NCBI RefSeq assembly: GCF_003473485.1
Contig: NC_053043.1
Coordinates: forward strand, 5,590,001 to 5,654,000
Reading direction: 5' to 3'
Length of the DNA: 64,000 nucleotides
Source: Medicago truncatula
Taxonomy: Eukaryota > Streptophyta > Magnoliopsida > Fabales > Fabaceae
Shown: positions 46,333-58,460 of the stretch, in pieces
How the letters are laid out: every line of letters begins with the position of its first letter
Position numbering within the stretch: the stretch's first letter is position 1
The notes under the pieces: generated by a model
The model's database searches: none
What the model saw: only the letters and a program-made list of their open reading frames with translations
What the model was told of the DNA's origin: nothing
Position numbers and translations under genes: made by a program

Positions 46333-47935
46333 CTCTAAGAAGAAAATATAACTAAGGTACTAGCCGATAACAAGATGAAGACATGTTTATTTTTGGCAAG
46401 CTACTTTACATTAAATAGACATACGCACTACTCCTGATACGAGACCATCTATCTAATTAAATTGATGATATTAAATGCAATGTTAACGATCAAGTGATTA
46501 TTGACTTTGGGTTAAGGTTAAATTGATCAGAAATACAAAGTTTAAGGTTAAATTGATCTTAAATACAAATTTAAACCCTTAGAACAATTTTTAATTAGAC
46601 TTTACAGTGATGTGTTCGTGTGAGACCCAATACCCAAAAATAGATGGCTTCATTATAGATGCTCTTAACAAGATACCAACATGATACAAATCCATGACTA
46701 TCGAATCCAAGACTAATGATTTTACCGGTAGAACTCGTCTTTGGAGTTGCAAATATCTTCATATTGCATACCATAAAACTATAAAAGCTAATTTTAAATT
46801 GAATCAATCACTTAAACCATAAAGTTAGATAAACTAACTCACCTCATCCAAATTAAAAATATAGATGGAGTTTGCAAATGTCAATAGTCTCATATCAGAT
46901 AAGATATGATCTAACAACGTGTTTATAAGTGGGGTAATTTTCACCTCACAAGTCGGTTTTGCGGGATTGTGTTAGGCTCAATCACGATTTTAAGATAGTA
47001 TCAGAGCCTCTTCAAGATCCATTGGGTCACACCTGCTATCAGGTTTCCGCCATTGGCACACCCCCCTTTATGTCCATGAACCAAACCCAATAATGTTGCT
47101 CGTGAGTCTTATATTGGATGGTCTAACAATGTGCTTATAAATGGAAGCAATTCTCACCTTATAAGCCGGTTTTATGGAGTTGTGTTAAGCTCAACCACGA
47201 TTTCTAAAAGCAAACACTAATTTTCTAACTTTATCTTAGAATAAACATTATCAACATGTTCAATTGATACTACCTATCATTGGTCCCATTTTTATGTTAT
47301 GTGGTGAATATTGAAAAAGGACTGTTTCAGTTGGGGTTGTAGCTGATAAATGTTGGTACCTACTATAATATTGGATTGGATTGAATGATGAACAAGAACT
47401 TCAAATAATATAACATTTTTTTTATCAAACTTGAAATTTTTAGTAGAATGATAAGATTATGTTTATAAAGAAAAATAATAATAATGATTTTTCTGTAAAA
47501 AATAAAGAATGATAAGATTAAGATTTTGTTGAGATTTTTTATTTATAAAGAAGGTTAAGATCAAAACGAAGATGCCAAAATTATAATTGAATAAGCTATA
47601 AAAAAAAATAAAAAAAAATAAAAAAATGAGTAAAAGTAAGCTATAAATTCTAGTATTCAACATTTCTACAAAAAATTGAATTAGATATCTACATGTGCAT
47701 GTGGTGTTTATCATTTACATCACCTCGCAAAAATCATCAAAACCAACTTATTACAATTAAATAATTCAAAGAACTTTGGATGTAATTTAGTTTATCATTT
47801 TCATCATATGTGGTGTGTATTTGTCTAACGTCATCATTTCTCTATTTGCACAGCTGCATACTTTTGTCAATTGACTACCCATATGTGCAATTAAATATTT
47901 TTTTTTTATTTTTAAAATAAAGATACTTATTGCAT
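46333..47935. other. upstream region of GDSL copy 8
   Basis: Promoter-side block of the array (46700-46860 and 47240-47400) interrupted by a TRIM element. It then holds a copy of the 41530-type block (47700-47890). It preserves uninserted versions of the sites that carry transposons near 59.4-60.5 kb. Confidence 0.65.
46879..47205 (+). mobile_element. TRIM (terminal-repeat retrotransposon in miniature)
   Basis: Two diverged direct repeats of about 110 bp (about 46879-46991 and 47094-47205) share atctaacaa(c/t)gtg(c/t)ttataa, tcacct(c/t)a(c/t)aag(t/c)cggtttt and tgtgtta(g/a)gctcaa(t/c)cacgat. Just inside the left repeat is TAGTATCAGAGCC, close to the tRNA-Met primer-binding site TGGTATCAGAGCC. 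The interior is about 100 bp and cannot code for a protein. Lies about 550-870 bp upstream of the copy 8 start codon. Confidence 0.7.
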
Positions 47936-48840
47936 TTCATTAATAATAATAACTTATTCAATACAACGAGGTATATGATAATAAGAGATAGGGCTAGCTG
48001 ATAATGTGGCAGCTCCCGCTAAAGTGTGAGCTACCTCATTTGCTTGTCGCCTACTAAACTCGACCTTAGAGTTTGTAAAATGTGTGGCGAACATCCGTCG
48101 GCAAGCTGAGAGGATATGACCAGTCTCTGTAACATCCACCCGATTCTTATGAAAGGCATAATTTTAGCTAAGATAAAAGTACCTTCCTCATCTCTAATGC
48201 AAAAGCTAATTCCCGTGTTGTTTCAGTGCTCGAAAAAAGCGGCGTCAATGTTGCATTTCACTCTACCATGTCAGGTGGCTGCCACCGCATCTGATTGCTA
48301 TCCGAGTCACTCATAACAGCAGGTGCAGCATGATAATTATGTCCTAAACCAGCAGAAACTTGTGGATCATTGCTGTTGTTTCTGTCATGAACAGCATGTG
48401 CATTGCTAGAGATATTGTTTGCTGGCTTCCAATCTTCCAACATTCTAACTGCACGGTCCACAACCTGTGCCATAGTTTCCGGAGTGTTGTTCCAAAGTTT
48501 AAGATTCCTATGCTTCCAAAGACTCCATATAGTAACAGCAAAACGTCGCGAATTATTAGAAGCCAAATCATGTAACAATTGAAAAATAGCTTCGACTGTT
48601 GTAGTACTTTGCAGCAGCGCTTGCTGAAACAGATGCCAAAGACCACTTCGCTGCCATACCTGCATTGCAAATGGGCAGTGAAAGAACACATGATCGATAT
48701 CTTCGACACCAGCCTCACACGAAACACAATTTAAAGGACAATTCACCCCTTTATCTTGGAGTCTAACACGAATGGGAAGACAACCTCGACAAAACCGCCA
48801 ACTATATGACAGATTTTGGTTGACGCGGAACCCAATAAAT
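47936..48840 (-). mobile_element. 5'-truncated LINE with zf-RVT and RNase H-like regions
   Basis: Read on the minus strand, the frame shows WRFCRGCLPIRVRLQDKG, then the zinc-binding set NCPLNCVSCEAG..DHVFFHCPF and the helix FAVTIWSLWKHRNLKLWNN. An RNase H-like region follows, opening RWQPPDMVE, and then decays with frameshifts. It ends at the low-coordinate side in an A-rich tail on the minus strand. The order zf-RVT then RNase H fits the 3' part of a plant LINE ORF2. It may be related to the LINE at 55.8-58.1 kb but is not shown to be the same insertion. Confidence 0.75.
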
Positions 48841-49388
48841 CAAATGTTTCACTATTCTCAACTCATACATATCTTTGGAGTCAAATTCTCAATTTCAAAT
48901 TTCAAATACACTTTACACTTTATATGTATCATTCAAAACTCTCTTATTGTCTCGTCTTTTTCTCATCTTCCTTGTCCTCTCACTTATTATCATCTACATT
49001 TTTTCTTCTTCTCATCTTTATTGTTTAGCTTTTGTCTCATCTCAACTTTTTTCTTCAATATCTCTACTGAAAATGTTATTTTGCAGGAATGTTGAATGAT
49101 CTTCTAATGTCCCCACCAAACTACATAAAGAATAACAAAAAATTACGGGTAAGTAAATGAAGAGAAATACTTGCTGTTTTTTTTTTACACAAAGAAATAC
49201 TGATGTTTTGAAAAGAGAAATACTTGACCTTTAAAAAAATTATTTTTCACTTCCATTAAATTTATAAATACTTGCTGTTTTAAAAGAAAGATAGTACAAG
49301 AAAAAAAAAATCTACATAAATATCATGTTGTGAAATATTTCTACTTTCTTTGATACACACACTTTCTTGTGTAAAAAAAACAAATCAA
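48841..49388. other. intergenic DNA
   Basis: AT-rich, with a TC-rich tract near 48940-49060. Nothing recognised. Confidence 0.5.
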
Positions 49389-49837
49389 TAGGGCCTGTTT
49401 GGAACACTTTTTGTTTCTAGTTTTCAAAATATGTTTTAAAAATCAATTTTAGAAAAGTGATTTCAAGAAGAGAAAAAGAAAAAACTTGTTTGGTAATGTG
49501 ACTTTTCAAAACTGTTTTAAAAATGAAAAAATTAGAAAATCCATTTGGTGATATAATTTTCAAAAAACAGTTTTAAAAAATAGAAAATTAGAAAACTTGT
49601 TTGGTAATCAAATTTTTTAAAATCTTTTTTTTTAACCTATATAAATTATATTACATAATTTGTTCAAGCGATACAAAATTGAAAAATGTGAAACACATAA
49701 AAATATCATAGCATATTAATGTCAATAACATAAACATCAAATAAGCAAACAAAAACAATCATCCGCAAAATAACTAACAAAACTCCATACTCCATTGTTG
49801 CATATAAGAAAATCTAAAAAAAGCGTAATTAGTTCGA

Positions 49838-50240
49838 TTAATTATGACGATGTACCCACATCCTATCTCTAATATGATTCCTATCCATTGCCATCTCGGC
49901 TGCACCTTCATCAGATAACCTTGTTAAGTTTTCAACATTCGAGCTCATCCCTTCAAGGTTAGGAACCTCGTTCACCGCCTCAAGTTCTATATCATCCATT
50001 TCCTCCCATATCCTAAACAACTCATCAGGCAAATTCCACTTGCATATGTAATTGTGAATAGCACAACAAGCAGTTACTGAGTCTTTGCCTTGAAGGTTTG
50101 TAGGAAGGCATTAACTTTAAAATAGGAAATCTGTTTTTCAACACCCCAAAACAACGTTCAATTGTCATCCTTAAAGACGAGTGCCTGTAGTTAAATAACT
50201 CTTCTGGACTTTTATCTTGTTGATTATGAAGGTTCTTTTC
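49838..50240 (-). pseudogene. Harbinger transposase, C-terminal remnant
   Basis: The 5' piece reads LFNYRHSSLRMTIERCFGVL and NRFPILKLMPSYKP, the region with the last catalytic Glu (IERxFG) of the DDE_4 nuclease. A 1-nt frameshift near 50085-50100 follows. The second frame reads VTACCAIHNYICKWN, PDELFRIWEEMDD and ends in MAMDRNHIRDRMW, the usual Harbinger C-terminus. The N-terminal half, with the first two Asp residues, is missing, so no active enzyme is encoded. Confidence 0.85.
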
Positions 50241-50321
50241 CTAATCGACACACTGCCCTTAATACTTCCTTGAAATTGCGTGAGATTGTTTCTGTGGAAT
50301 GTTGAAAACGGTTTGAAGCAA

Positions 50322-52035
50322 TACTGCATGAGATGTCAACGGGTTGCATTTGTGAGTTTCAACCGACAAAGACAAATGTCGGTTTGGGTCGTTTGTGCAA
50401 CTGGGTTCACAATTGACCCGTACACATGAACACCTCTAGCTTATTTGTTACTTATTCTAAAGCATTGATTATGATTACAGGCACTGTTTTATACCTATAG
50501 GCAAAGGCAAATCGTGAACTCATCCTGATAGCTAAAAAGCTACAACAATATAACGGAATTTAATATCTATCAAGGCAAAGGTGGAAGTGAAGACTCTTTA
50601 AGCCTGTGTATGCAACAGCTCACAACCACATATAACTCCCAAGTCCCAACCAACCATATTATTCGGACGCAGATTATATCGAGTTTCAAACTTACATTTT
50701 TCGAATAGGTAAAGAGAAAAACAAACAGCTCAACGCAATCAAAATCAATTTTCGCCATCGTTGAACCACACACTTAGTAATCAACTATAACTTCATTTCC
50801 ACTCTTCACACTGTCAATATTGAGTGTTAACACTTAACATGGAAAACAAACTAACATTTATTGTCAAAGTTATACAAAAAACCAGATAATCACAAGTTTA
50901 TCTCTCAAAAATACCTGATAAGCCATCACATATAATCACTTACACCTCCGACTACCAATATATTAAAACAGTGCCTGTAATCATAATCAATGCTTTAGAA
51001 TAAGTAACAAACACTAACAGGAGACTAGAGAGTAATATGAGTCAACTGATCTTGGTTTGTCTGCAGATAATTGAAATCCAAAGTTATATCAGAAACAATC
51101 ACAAAGAAAATGAGCTAGACTCAGCCTCAAGATATTTGCAAATCCTCTCCATAACATCTCTACTCTTAGCACTATTTTGAAGAAACCTATCAGCACACCT
51201 CTGCTCAACTTTCTCCGCCATAGAAGCCAAAGCAGACAACGGCTTAATCCGAATCCTCGTCTCCTGCCGACAAACAGTCCATCCATTCGGATTATCCGGA
51301 TGTGGATCATACCTAGTCTTCTCTTCCACTTCAATAAACTTCTCCATACTAATATTCCTATAACAAATCTGCATCGAACGCAATTTTGCATCCACAATTG
51401 TTGATTCAACACAATGACAAATGTCTTCACCGATAATCCTACGTACCAGCCACGGACAACGAACGGTTATCGCGCGCGTAGCGTACAGCTTCCCGGAGGA
51501 TGAATCAAGGCTGGTGTTCAATGTATTGCAATCTAGAATGTGTGGTAAAACACGCTTGTTTTCAGCATCGGTGAATTTTCGCCATGATGCTGAGGTTACT
51601 CGTTCCCATGGATGGTTATATACGTGTTCTTGTTTGTATGATTTCACCATTACGCTGTGAAATCGATTAACCTAATCAAATAATTTCCTCGATTAGTGAC
51701 AGATTCAAAAAGACAATTAGATCGGATTGTGCAGAATGAGATATAATATAATTAGATTAAGGAATAAGAGCGTACCGAAAGTGAGGATTAAGAGAGGCGG
51801 TGACAGGAAGGGTAAAATTGGAATTGATCAGATGGCGGAGAGTGTCGAGGTGCTGAGGCAGCTTCGCGTGCTGATTTTGTAAGACAAGAAAAGTGAAAGT
51901 CAAAATCTATACCTAGAGCTAGAGGTGTTCATGTGTACGGGTCAACTGTGAACCCAGTTGCACAAACGACCCAAACCGGCATTTGTCTTTGTCGGTTGAA
52001 ACTCACAAATGCAACCAGTTGACATCTCATGCAGT
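50322..52035. repeat. pair of about 120-bp inverted arms flanking the PRELI-like ORF
   Basis: The segment 50322-50441 (tgcatgagatgtcaac..., gacccgtacacatgaacacc) recurs in reverse complement at 51912-52035 with few mismatches. The gaggtgttcatgtgtacggg ends face inward. A further inverted pair of about 46 bp (50444-50490 and 50968-51011, core attatgattacaggcactg) lies inside. The arms could be the TIRs of a nested capture element. Confidence 0.8.
51099..51650 (-). CDS. PRELI/MSF1-like lipid-transfer family protein (intact ORF inside a transposon)
   Basis: PRELI/MSF1 proteins move phospholipids across the mitochondrial intermembrane space. The 183-residue ORF opens MVKSYKQEHVYNHPWERVT and contains ASWRKFTDAENKRVLPHIL, RNISMEKFIEVEEKTRYDPH, NPNGWTVCRQETRIRIKPLS and ends KYLEAESSSFSL. 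It covers the whole family domain with no stop or frameshift; the region around TVRCPWLVRR looks two residues shorter than expected. The CDS is one exon. Upstream is a plausible 104-bp 5' UTR intron (51672-51775, GTACGC...GATTAG), preceded by a GC-richer leader. It lies in the same orientation as the Harbinger remnant. It could be a captured full-length gene, a retrocopy or a resident gene invaded by transposons. Confidence 0.8.
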   Translation of the reverse strand: MVKSYKQEHVYNHPWERVTSASWRKFTDAENKRVLPHILDCNTLNTSLDSSSGKLYATRAITVRCPWLVRRIIGEDICHCVESTIVDAKLRSMQICYRNISMEKFIEVEEKTRYDPHPDNPNGWTVCRQETRIRIKPLSALASMAEKVEQRCADRFLQNSAKSRDVMERICKYLEAESSSFSL

Positions 52036-52880
52036 ATTACTTTCGGTATAAAAATAGCTTATGCTTATAAATAAGTGCTTATTATGATAAGCACTTATGC
52101 TATAAGCTGCAAATAAGTTTTTTATCTAGACATGAACTTAATCCAGATCTATAAGCTGCAAATAAGTTGAAAATATCAATCATATAAGCTGCAAATAAGT
52201 TTTTTTATCAAAATGAATCCGAGTTTATCAAACACTAAGAACATATAAAAAGCATTACAAATTTCGAATTCTACCGCAATCTAAAATTTACAAATTAACC
52301 TAATATTGAAAATCATAGATCTAAACGCCAATAAACACAAAATCAAGTAAAATATCGCTATATTAGATGCAAAATTTTGAATCAACGAACAAAAAGCAAG
52401 TTAAAAATGAAAAAATCAAGTGTGAGATGTAACCTGAACCGCAGATAAGAAGAAGCGCGGTGTAGATCGGAGAAAAGTCACGGCGGAGATCGGAGAAGAA
52501 TCTCCATTTTCGCTTCTCTTTGTGTTCTCTCTGTTCTGCGTGAGTGTTCTGAGAGATGATTTTTGATCCAAATTTTTTTTGATAAAAAAATGAAAATACC
52601 CCTAGACTTTGAACCTATTTACAACTATGGCATTGGAGAAAACAACCACATCTCCGTCATAACTCTTTTCTTCTTTTTTTCTCTAATTTAAAAACTCAAA
52701 ACTAAAAATAGAAAAGCAAAACTCATTTTAGCTCTTTTCCTTTTTTAGTTCCCAAAACTAAAAAACCCAAAACACTTTTCAAAAATTATATTTTAAAAAT
52801 AGGTAATCAAACAAGTTTTTAATTTTTTAATTTTTAAAAACTAAAACAGTGTTTTTAAAAAGTGTTTCAAACAGGCCCTA

Positions 52881-53442
52881 ACAATTTAAAGTAGAAATAT
52901 GAGAATGCTGAGTTATTGTACCAATAAAATAGAGAAGAAGGGGGGCTTACCAAGAAAAAGAAAGATAATACTCTGGTGTGGTGGCTGCCGGTGGTGGTGC
53001 GGTGGTTTCCGACGAAGTTTGTGAGACCATGATTTTTCTTTGGGGTTTTTGTTATTCAGCTGGTCAAGAGTGCAGATCCAATATTTGTTTTCACAAAGCA
53101 ACGTCGAAGTTGCCGGAAATGGCCTCTAAAGCCGGCGGTCTGAAAAAAATTAAATTGATAGATCATAAAAATAAAAGTGTCATATAAAGGAGGGAGTGAT
53201 TAGTTTAGTGGTGGTGGTGGTGCATCCAAAGGTTGTCAATGGTGGCTCTGATTTATAAAAATGTGAAATTATCAAGTTATTTCCTTTTGAAAATCTAATT
53301 TGATGGAAAGATAGAGGAGGGCGAGCTGATGAATAATATATAATTTTTGTTAAGTAAAGGTCGCCGGAAAGATGTAGATCTGCTCAGAAGATGACCGGTG
53401 TTGGTGGTTTACGGTGGGGATGAAGAAAAAAAGTGGTTTTCA

Positions 53443-53480
<38 letters not shown>

Positions 53481-55790
53481 TAAATAGCTACAAAGAGAGC
53501 CAAAGATATTGAAATGAATAAGGTTTTGTTAAAATAATTTATTAAGTAAAGTAATAAATAAAAAGTTAACATGTCATTGATGTGGGATTGTAAAAGGACG
53601 TCTGAGGATTTAAGTGAAGTGTCATGGTGAAAAAATGAATTTTTTATTAATTGAGTTATTTTATACTTTTTCTAAATGTTGTTTTTGAATAATAACACAA
53701 AATTAATAAAGTTTATTTTTGCACTTTTTTTTTATTATACACTCATTTTATTTCAACAATAAATTTCTATTTTTCTACCCACACTTTCTCTTTTAAAATA
53801 ATTATTAAACATATGATTTGTCATCACTAATGTATGTTATAGATAATTATTATATACGGGACAAGAGATACACAGATATATATTGTTAAACATTATTCTC
53901 ATTTTCTTCAAACCATAATATAAGTGGAAAACTAACTTAAAAATTAAAAAAATAAAATAAAATAGAATTATACACTGCATATGTTATCATTGAGTACAAA
54001 TTCAAAATAACTATAACAAAAGAGACAAGTTGTAACTGATATAAATTTTGAGATAATTATTAACCATGTGAGATGTTATCACTGATATATATTATAAAAT
54101 ATTTATTATACATGTAACAAATTGTTACTGTTAACTTTAAAAATTATTATCATGCACTGGCGAAATCATCACTTATACAAATCTACCAATATCTACTTAT
54201 ACTAACAATATCAAAAAATCGAAGTCCATGAAAATAAATAAATTAGTCTATAGTTATCAGTGGAAGTTAGTTACACATTACCATTATCTGTAATAAGTTT
54301 TTTAAAAACAAATAAATTAGTTCGCTATAATATATATATATATAAACGAGTCGTGAGGAAAAAAATCGCTAAAACATGCAATGTCCATTCTTTTAATCAT
54401 AATATAAGTGAAAAACTAACTTAAAAATAAAAATAAAAAAACAGTATTGTACATGATACATGTTATCTTTGAGTACAAATTAAAAATAATTACAACATAA
54501 TAGGCAAGTTGTCGCTCATATAAATATCAAGATAATTATTAACATTATGTGTGTGTGTGTGGGGGGGGGCGGTGAAGATGTCTATTAGGAAGTTTTATGA
54601 AGGTGTCTTTTAGCAAATTATAACTAAAAAGTTGATAATCACACCTTGAGCCGTGGATTGCTAAAATGCATTTAATTGTCATTTTGCAAAATTGATTTTT
54701 TTAAAAACTAATCACGGACAATGGTCATCACAAGAGTAACTAATTTCCGCTGATAACTATGAATTTATTTATTTTGATGGGCTTCGATTTTTGTATATAT
54801 TGTTAGTAGAATAAGATGCATACTCCATTTTTTAATCATTGAGTATGATACCTGATACATGTTATCATTGAGTAGAAATTTAAAATAATTATAAAAAAAG
54901 AGATAATTGTAGCTTATATAAATTTCAAGATAATAATTAACCATGTGACATGTCATCAGTGATATATTATAGAAAATTTATCATACACGAAACAAGTTGT
55001 CACTATTAACTTTAAAAATTATTATTATATACGGACGAAGTCGTCACTAATGAGACAAATCTACTAACATCTACTTCTACTAATAATTACTTTTATACAC
55101 GGGCGAAGTCGTTCACTGATACAAATCTACTAACATCTACTTCTACTAACAATAATAATAATATATAAAAATCAAAGTCCACCAAAATTTCATAACCGTC
55201 CTTATTAAAACTCATTATCTTCTTTATTTCATGTGTTAACTTTAAATAAATTATTATACACGAAACAAGCTGTCACTGTCAACTTTAAAAATTACTACTA
55301 AACACGAATTAACTATATGTGATAGCCTCATATTATGTGGAGATAATGGAGAAACCCAAAATTTCCAACAATATTGTCAATACTTATAGCAAATTAACTA
55401 CACAAATTGGACCAAAGTGGAATAACTTCTCCCAAATCAATGAATTCCGACCAAGATGCACTATGTGATTTAATTTTCTATTAATAATTGTTATGTTTGT
55501 CATGTATTTCGTATAAAATAGGACTATATGAGCTGTTTTCTATTAGTATATTTACGACTATTTATTCCCAAGATTGTACGTGTCTTCTACTAATTAAAAA
55601 ATATTTAAATTACTTAATCAATGCAATTTTACTTCATTATACCATCAAACAAGTAATACATAAATAATTCGACATTTACTTTACATTGACATAGAACTCA
55701 ATTATATCAAAACTCTTATTAAAATTTAATGATCTTTTATAAATAACAAACATTTACTGTACCCGTGCATTAGCACGAGTTTATTACTAG
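52881..55790 (+). mobile_element. AT-rich repeat region ending in a Helitron-type 3' terminus
   Basis: No coding capacity recognised. Imperfect direct repeats of several hundred bp recur (about 53818-53880, 54060-54210, 54940-55200), sharing atctacttctactaac and ttaactttaaaaattatta. An AG run lies at 53448-53477. The right end is a hairpin CGTGC-atta-GCACG (55764-55777), nine bases, then CTAG at 55787-55790, followed by T: the standard Helitron 3' end. The 5' TC end was not located, so the true left boundary is unknown and may lie well inside 52881. Confidence 0.55.
53448..53477. repeat. (AG)n microsatellite
   Basis: About 15 AG dinucleotides. Confidence 0.95.
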
Positions 55791-58460
55791 TTGATATAAG
55801 AGAAAATAGCATTTCGATCTCTTCCCACCACGGGAGGTCAAGGTATTTACTTGTGCCCAAAACAGCTTGAACACCCATTATAGAAGTGATCCCATCTCTC
55901 TAATCCTCAGGTACATTACGACTATAAAATATATCAGATTTGGGAAGACTGATGGCTTGACCTGATGTTGTCTCATACATTGTAAGGATATCTTTCATAA
56001 TTCTAGCCCGACACGCTTCGGCGTTGAAAAAAAGAAAACAGTCATCTGCAAATAGGAGGTGAGAAACTGGAGGAGCACTTCTACAGACAGACGTACCGCA
56101 AAGGTCTCCCCTTGCTTCAGCCCGCTTGATAAGACATGAGAGTCCTTCTGCACACATAATAAACAGATAAGGGGAGAGAGGGTCCCCTTGTCTCAGTCCT
56201 CGTCCCGGAATAATAGGACCCACCACTTCATTATTAACAAGCACCAAGTAATCAACCGTCTCGATACACATAATAATCCACTGAATCCACTTCTCAGAAA
56301 ATTCCATCTTGTGCATAACCCCTTTTAAGTACTCCCAATCTATTCTATCATAAGCTTTACTTATGTCTAGCTTAAGAGCCACACAACCATTCGTGCCACG
56401 CGTTTTAGTTTTCATAAAATGAATAACTTCAATAGCCATCATAGCGTTGTCAAGAATTGACCGCCCTGGAACAAATGCTGACTGAGTATCAGAAATGCAC
56501 TTTGAAAGTACAACTTTCAGTCTATTAGCCAAGACCTTTGAAACCAGTTTATATAGGACATTGCAAAGGGCAATAGGTCGCCAATCTTTCATTGTTGTTT
56601 GAGTATTACCCTTAGGGATCAAAGCAATATTTGTGGTATTCAAAGAGGTAGGGAACTGCCCTGTGTTAAGCCAAGTACAACAATCCTTCACAATATCATC
56701 ACTACACAGATTCCAGAAATGTTGATAGAAGCCCGGGTTGTACCCGTGCGGACCGGAACATTTGTCTGGATGCATCGAAAAAATAGTCATTCGAAAGCTG
56801 TTCATTATCATCATGTGTAATAGATTGCGGAATAGTATCAAGAACAAGATCAAGTACACTATTCTTTTTTTGAAACAGTTCCAGGAAATAATTCTTAGCA
56901 ACATTACACATACCACCATTATTAGAGAATTTAACTCCATGATCATCTTCAAGGGAGAGAATGCGGTTTACCTTTTTTCTAGAAGTTGCGGAAGCATGGA
57001 AAATTTTTGTATTATGATCTCCATCCTTATACCAAAAAGATTCGGCACGTTGCCGCCAATACGTGTCATCTTGCAAGAGGAGCTGCTGCATTTCCTTCCT
57101 TAAGTACAGAGACTGATTTTGATGCACCCCCATCTGATTAGTGCAATGAGCTTCTAATTGTTTCTTACACTCAGTAATATCTTTCCGAACCATATTACAA
57201 TGTGTGCGGCTCCAATAGGACAAATAATTTGCGCATCTTTGCAATCTGTCAACAACAGGAAACTCATTATACATTAGCCAGCTGTCGTGCATTAATTCAT
57301 TCAAGCTCAGTTCAAGCTTCCAAGCATTTTCAAAACGAAAGCCACGTTGAATACCGTGTTGTTTAAGAACTGGACATCAATTAAGCATGATTGGATAGTG
57401 GTCAGATGCTGGTGCCACAAGATTGTCAAGAGAAGCATTAGGAAAATTCTGGAACCATGCAACATTAGCCAAAGCCCTATCGAGCCTTTCTTCAACCGCT
57501 CTTGGAGTCCCCAAACTTTTGAACCAAGTGAATGGATAACCATCCATCCGAACATCAGAGAGACCAGAATCAATGACTGTTAGTCTGAACCCATTAATAA
57601 GCCAGTTTGAGTGAGTAGTACGACCTCGCTTTTCACTAGCATCCATTATGTCGTTAAAATCCCCAAAAATACACCAAGGTAAGGGAGATTGACATGACAG
57701 TTGACGGATAAAATCCCAGGATGCACGACGACGACCCCCATTAGGATACCCGTAATACCCTGTAAGACGCCAAGGTCCTTTCTCATTATCAATTATTTCA
57801 ACAATAATATGGTTTTGAGAATAGTTAATAATTTGACAATTTAAAGAAGAGTTCCAATAAAAGGCTAAACCACCGCTTCTACCGACACGATCAACAGCAA
57901 AACAATTAGAAAAACCAAGAACATAATGAAATTCCTCTATTTTATTCCGGTAGACTAATGTCTCGCTTAAGAAGAGGATGGACGGTTTATAGAATCGAAC
58001 CAGATACTTAAGGTTAGGAACTGCACTCGGGCTCCCTAAACCCCGACAGTTCAAACTAATGACACTCATCTGTCAACCAAATAGACAAACCCTATTTCCA
58101 GCAATAGAGAAGACCAACAAAGATTGAATGAATGCAGGATTTTATGGGAACAAGATGAAAACGGTGCAGCAACTACTAAATTGTCAACAAACCAAAATTA
58201 TATGGGTTTTTGGGTAGTGAGAAAATCACATAGTCATCGCAAGTGTGTGAAATAATGAAATAAAGGAATACTTGAAATAAAGGAAACACCTTATAAAAGA
58301 ACACAAATTGATGATAAGAGACTCATAAGGAACACAATCACTGGAATGGCATAAAGCAAAACAAACGTTCAGGTGAGGCATGAACCTACCGAACCACAAC
58401 AATACACTCATGAGGGATGAACAGCGGCGGCACTACTAACCCTAGGAGAGAAGACGATCA
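55791..58460 (-). pseudogene. L1-type LINE ORF2 (endonuclease and reverse transcriptase), degenerate
   Basis: The likely 5' UTR is about 58070-58460. The ORF starts MSVISLNCRGLGSPSAV at 58069. The APE-type endonuclease shows LFLSETL, IFGDFND and SDHYPIML. A TGA at 57377-57379 interrupts it, and the same frame then resumes (GFRFENAW, NELMHDSW). A frameshift near 56770 leads into the RT frame: MHPDKCSGPHGYNPGFYQHF, WRPIALCNVLYKLVSKVLAN, FVPGRSILDNAMMAIEVIH, LKLDISKAYDRIDWEYL, GLRQGDPLSPYLFIMCAEGL and HLLFADDC (FADD catalytic motif). A stop after NVPED at 55900 and another frameshift follow. Coding similarity runs on (DRNAIFSYI) to 55791, where a Helitron-type end cuts it. Zinc-binding and RNase H parts are missing here. 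Confidence 0.9.

Larger units (their letters stand above)
49389..52880 (-). mobile_element. composite PIF/Harbinger-type element
   Basis: The outer inverted repeats begin tagggcctgtttggaacact at 49389 and end in the reverse (agtgtttcaaacaggcccta) at 52880. Similarity runs inward for well over 100 bp of degenerate tttaaaa/ttttaaa-rich sequence. GGGCCTGTTTGG is a PIF/Harbinger terminus. The left part holds the C-terminal end of a Harbinger transposase; the centre holds a PRELI/MSF1-like ORF between 120-bp inverted arms. The transposase N-terminal part is absent. A clean target duplication could not be fixed. Confidence 0.78.

Noticed and set aside
52978..53187. Small ORF with GG-rich start near the (AG)n repeat
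   Set aside because: Lies in repetitive GTGGTGG-type sequence, overlaps an ORF on the other strand and has no recognisable motif.
56738..57103. 121-residue plus-strand ORF
   Set aside because: It is antisense to the LINE coding region and has no independent support.
47936..58069. Single LINE split by a 7-kb insertion (3' part at 48 kb, 5' part at 55.8 kb)
   Set aside because: About 350 codons between the RT thumb and the zinc-binding region are missing at both break points, so two separate insertions are equally likely.
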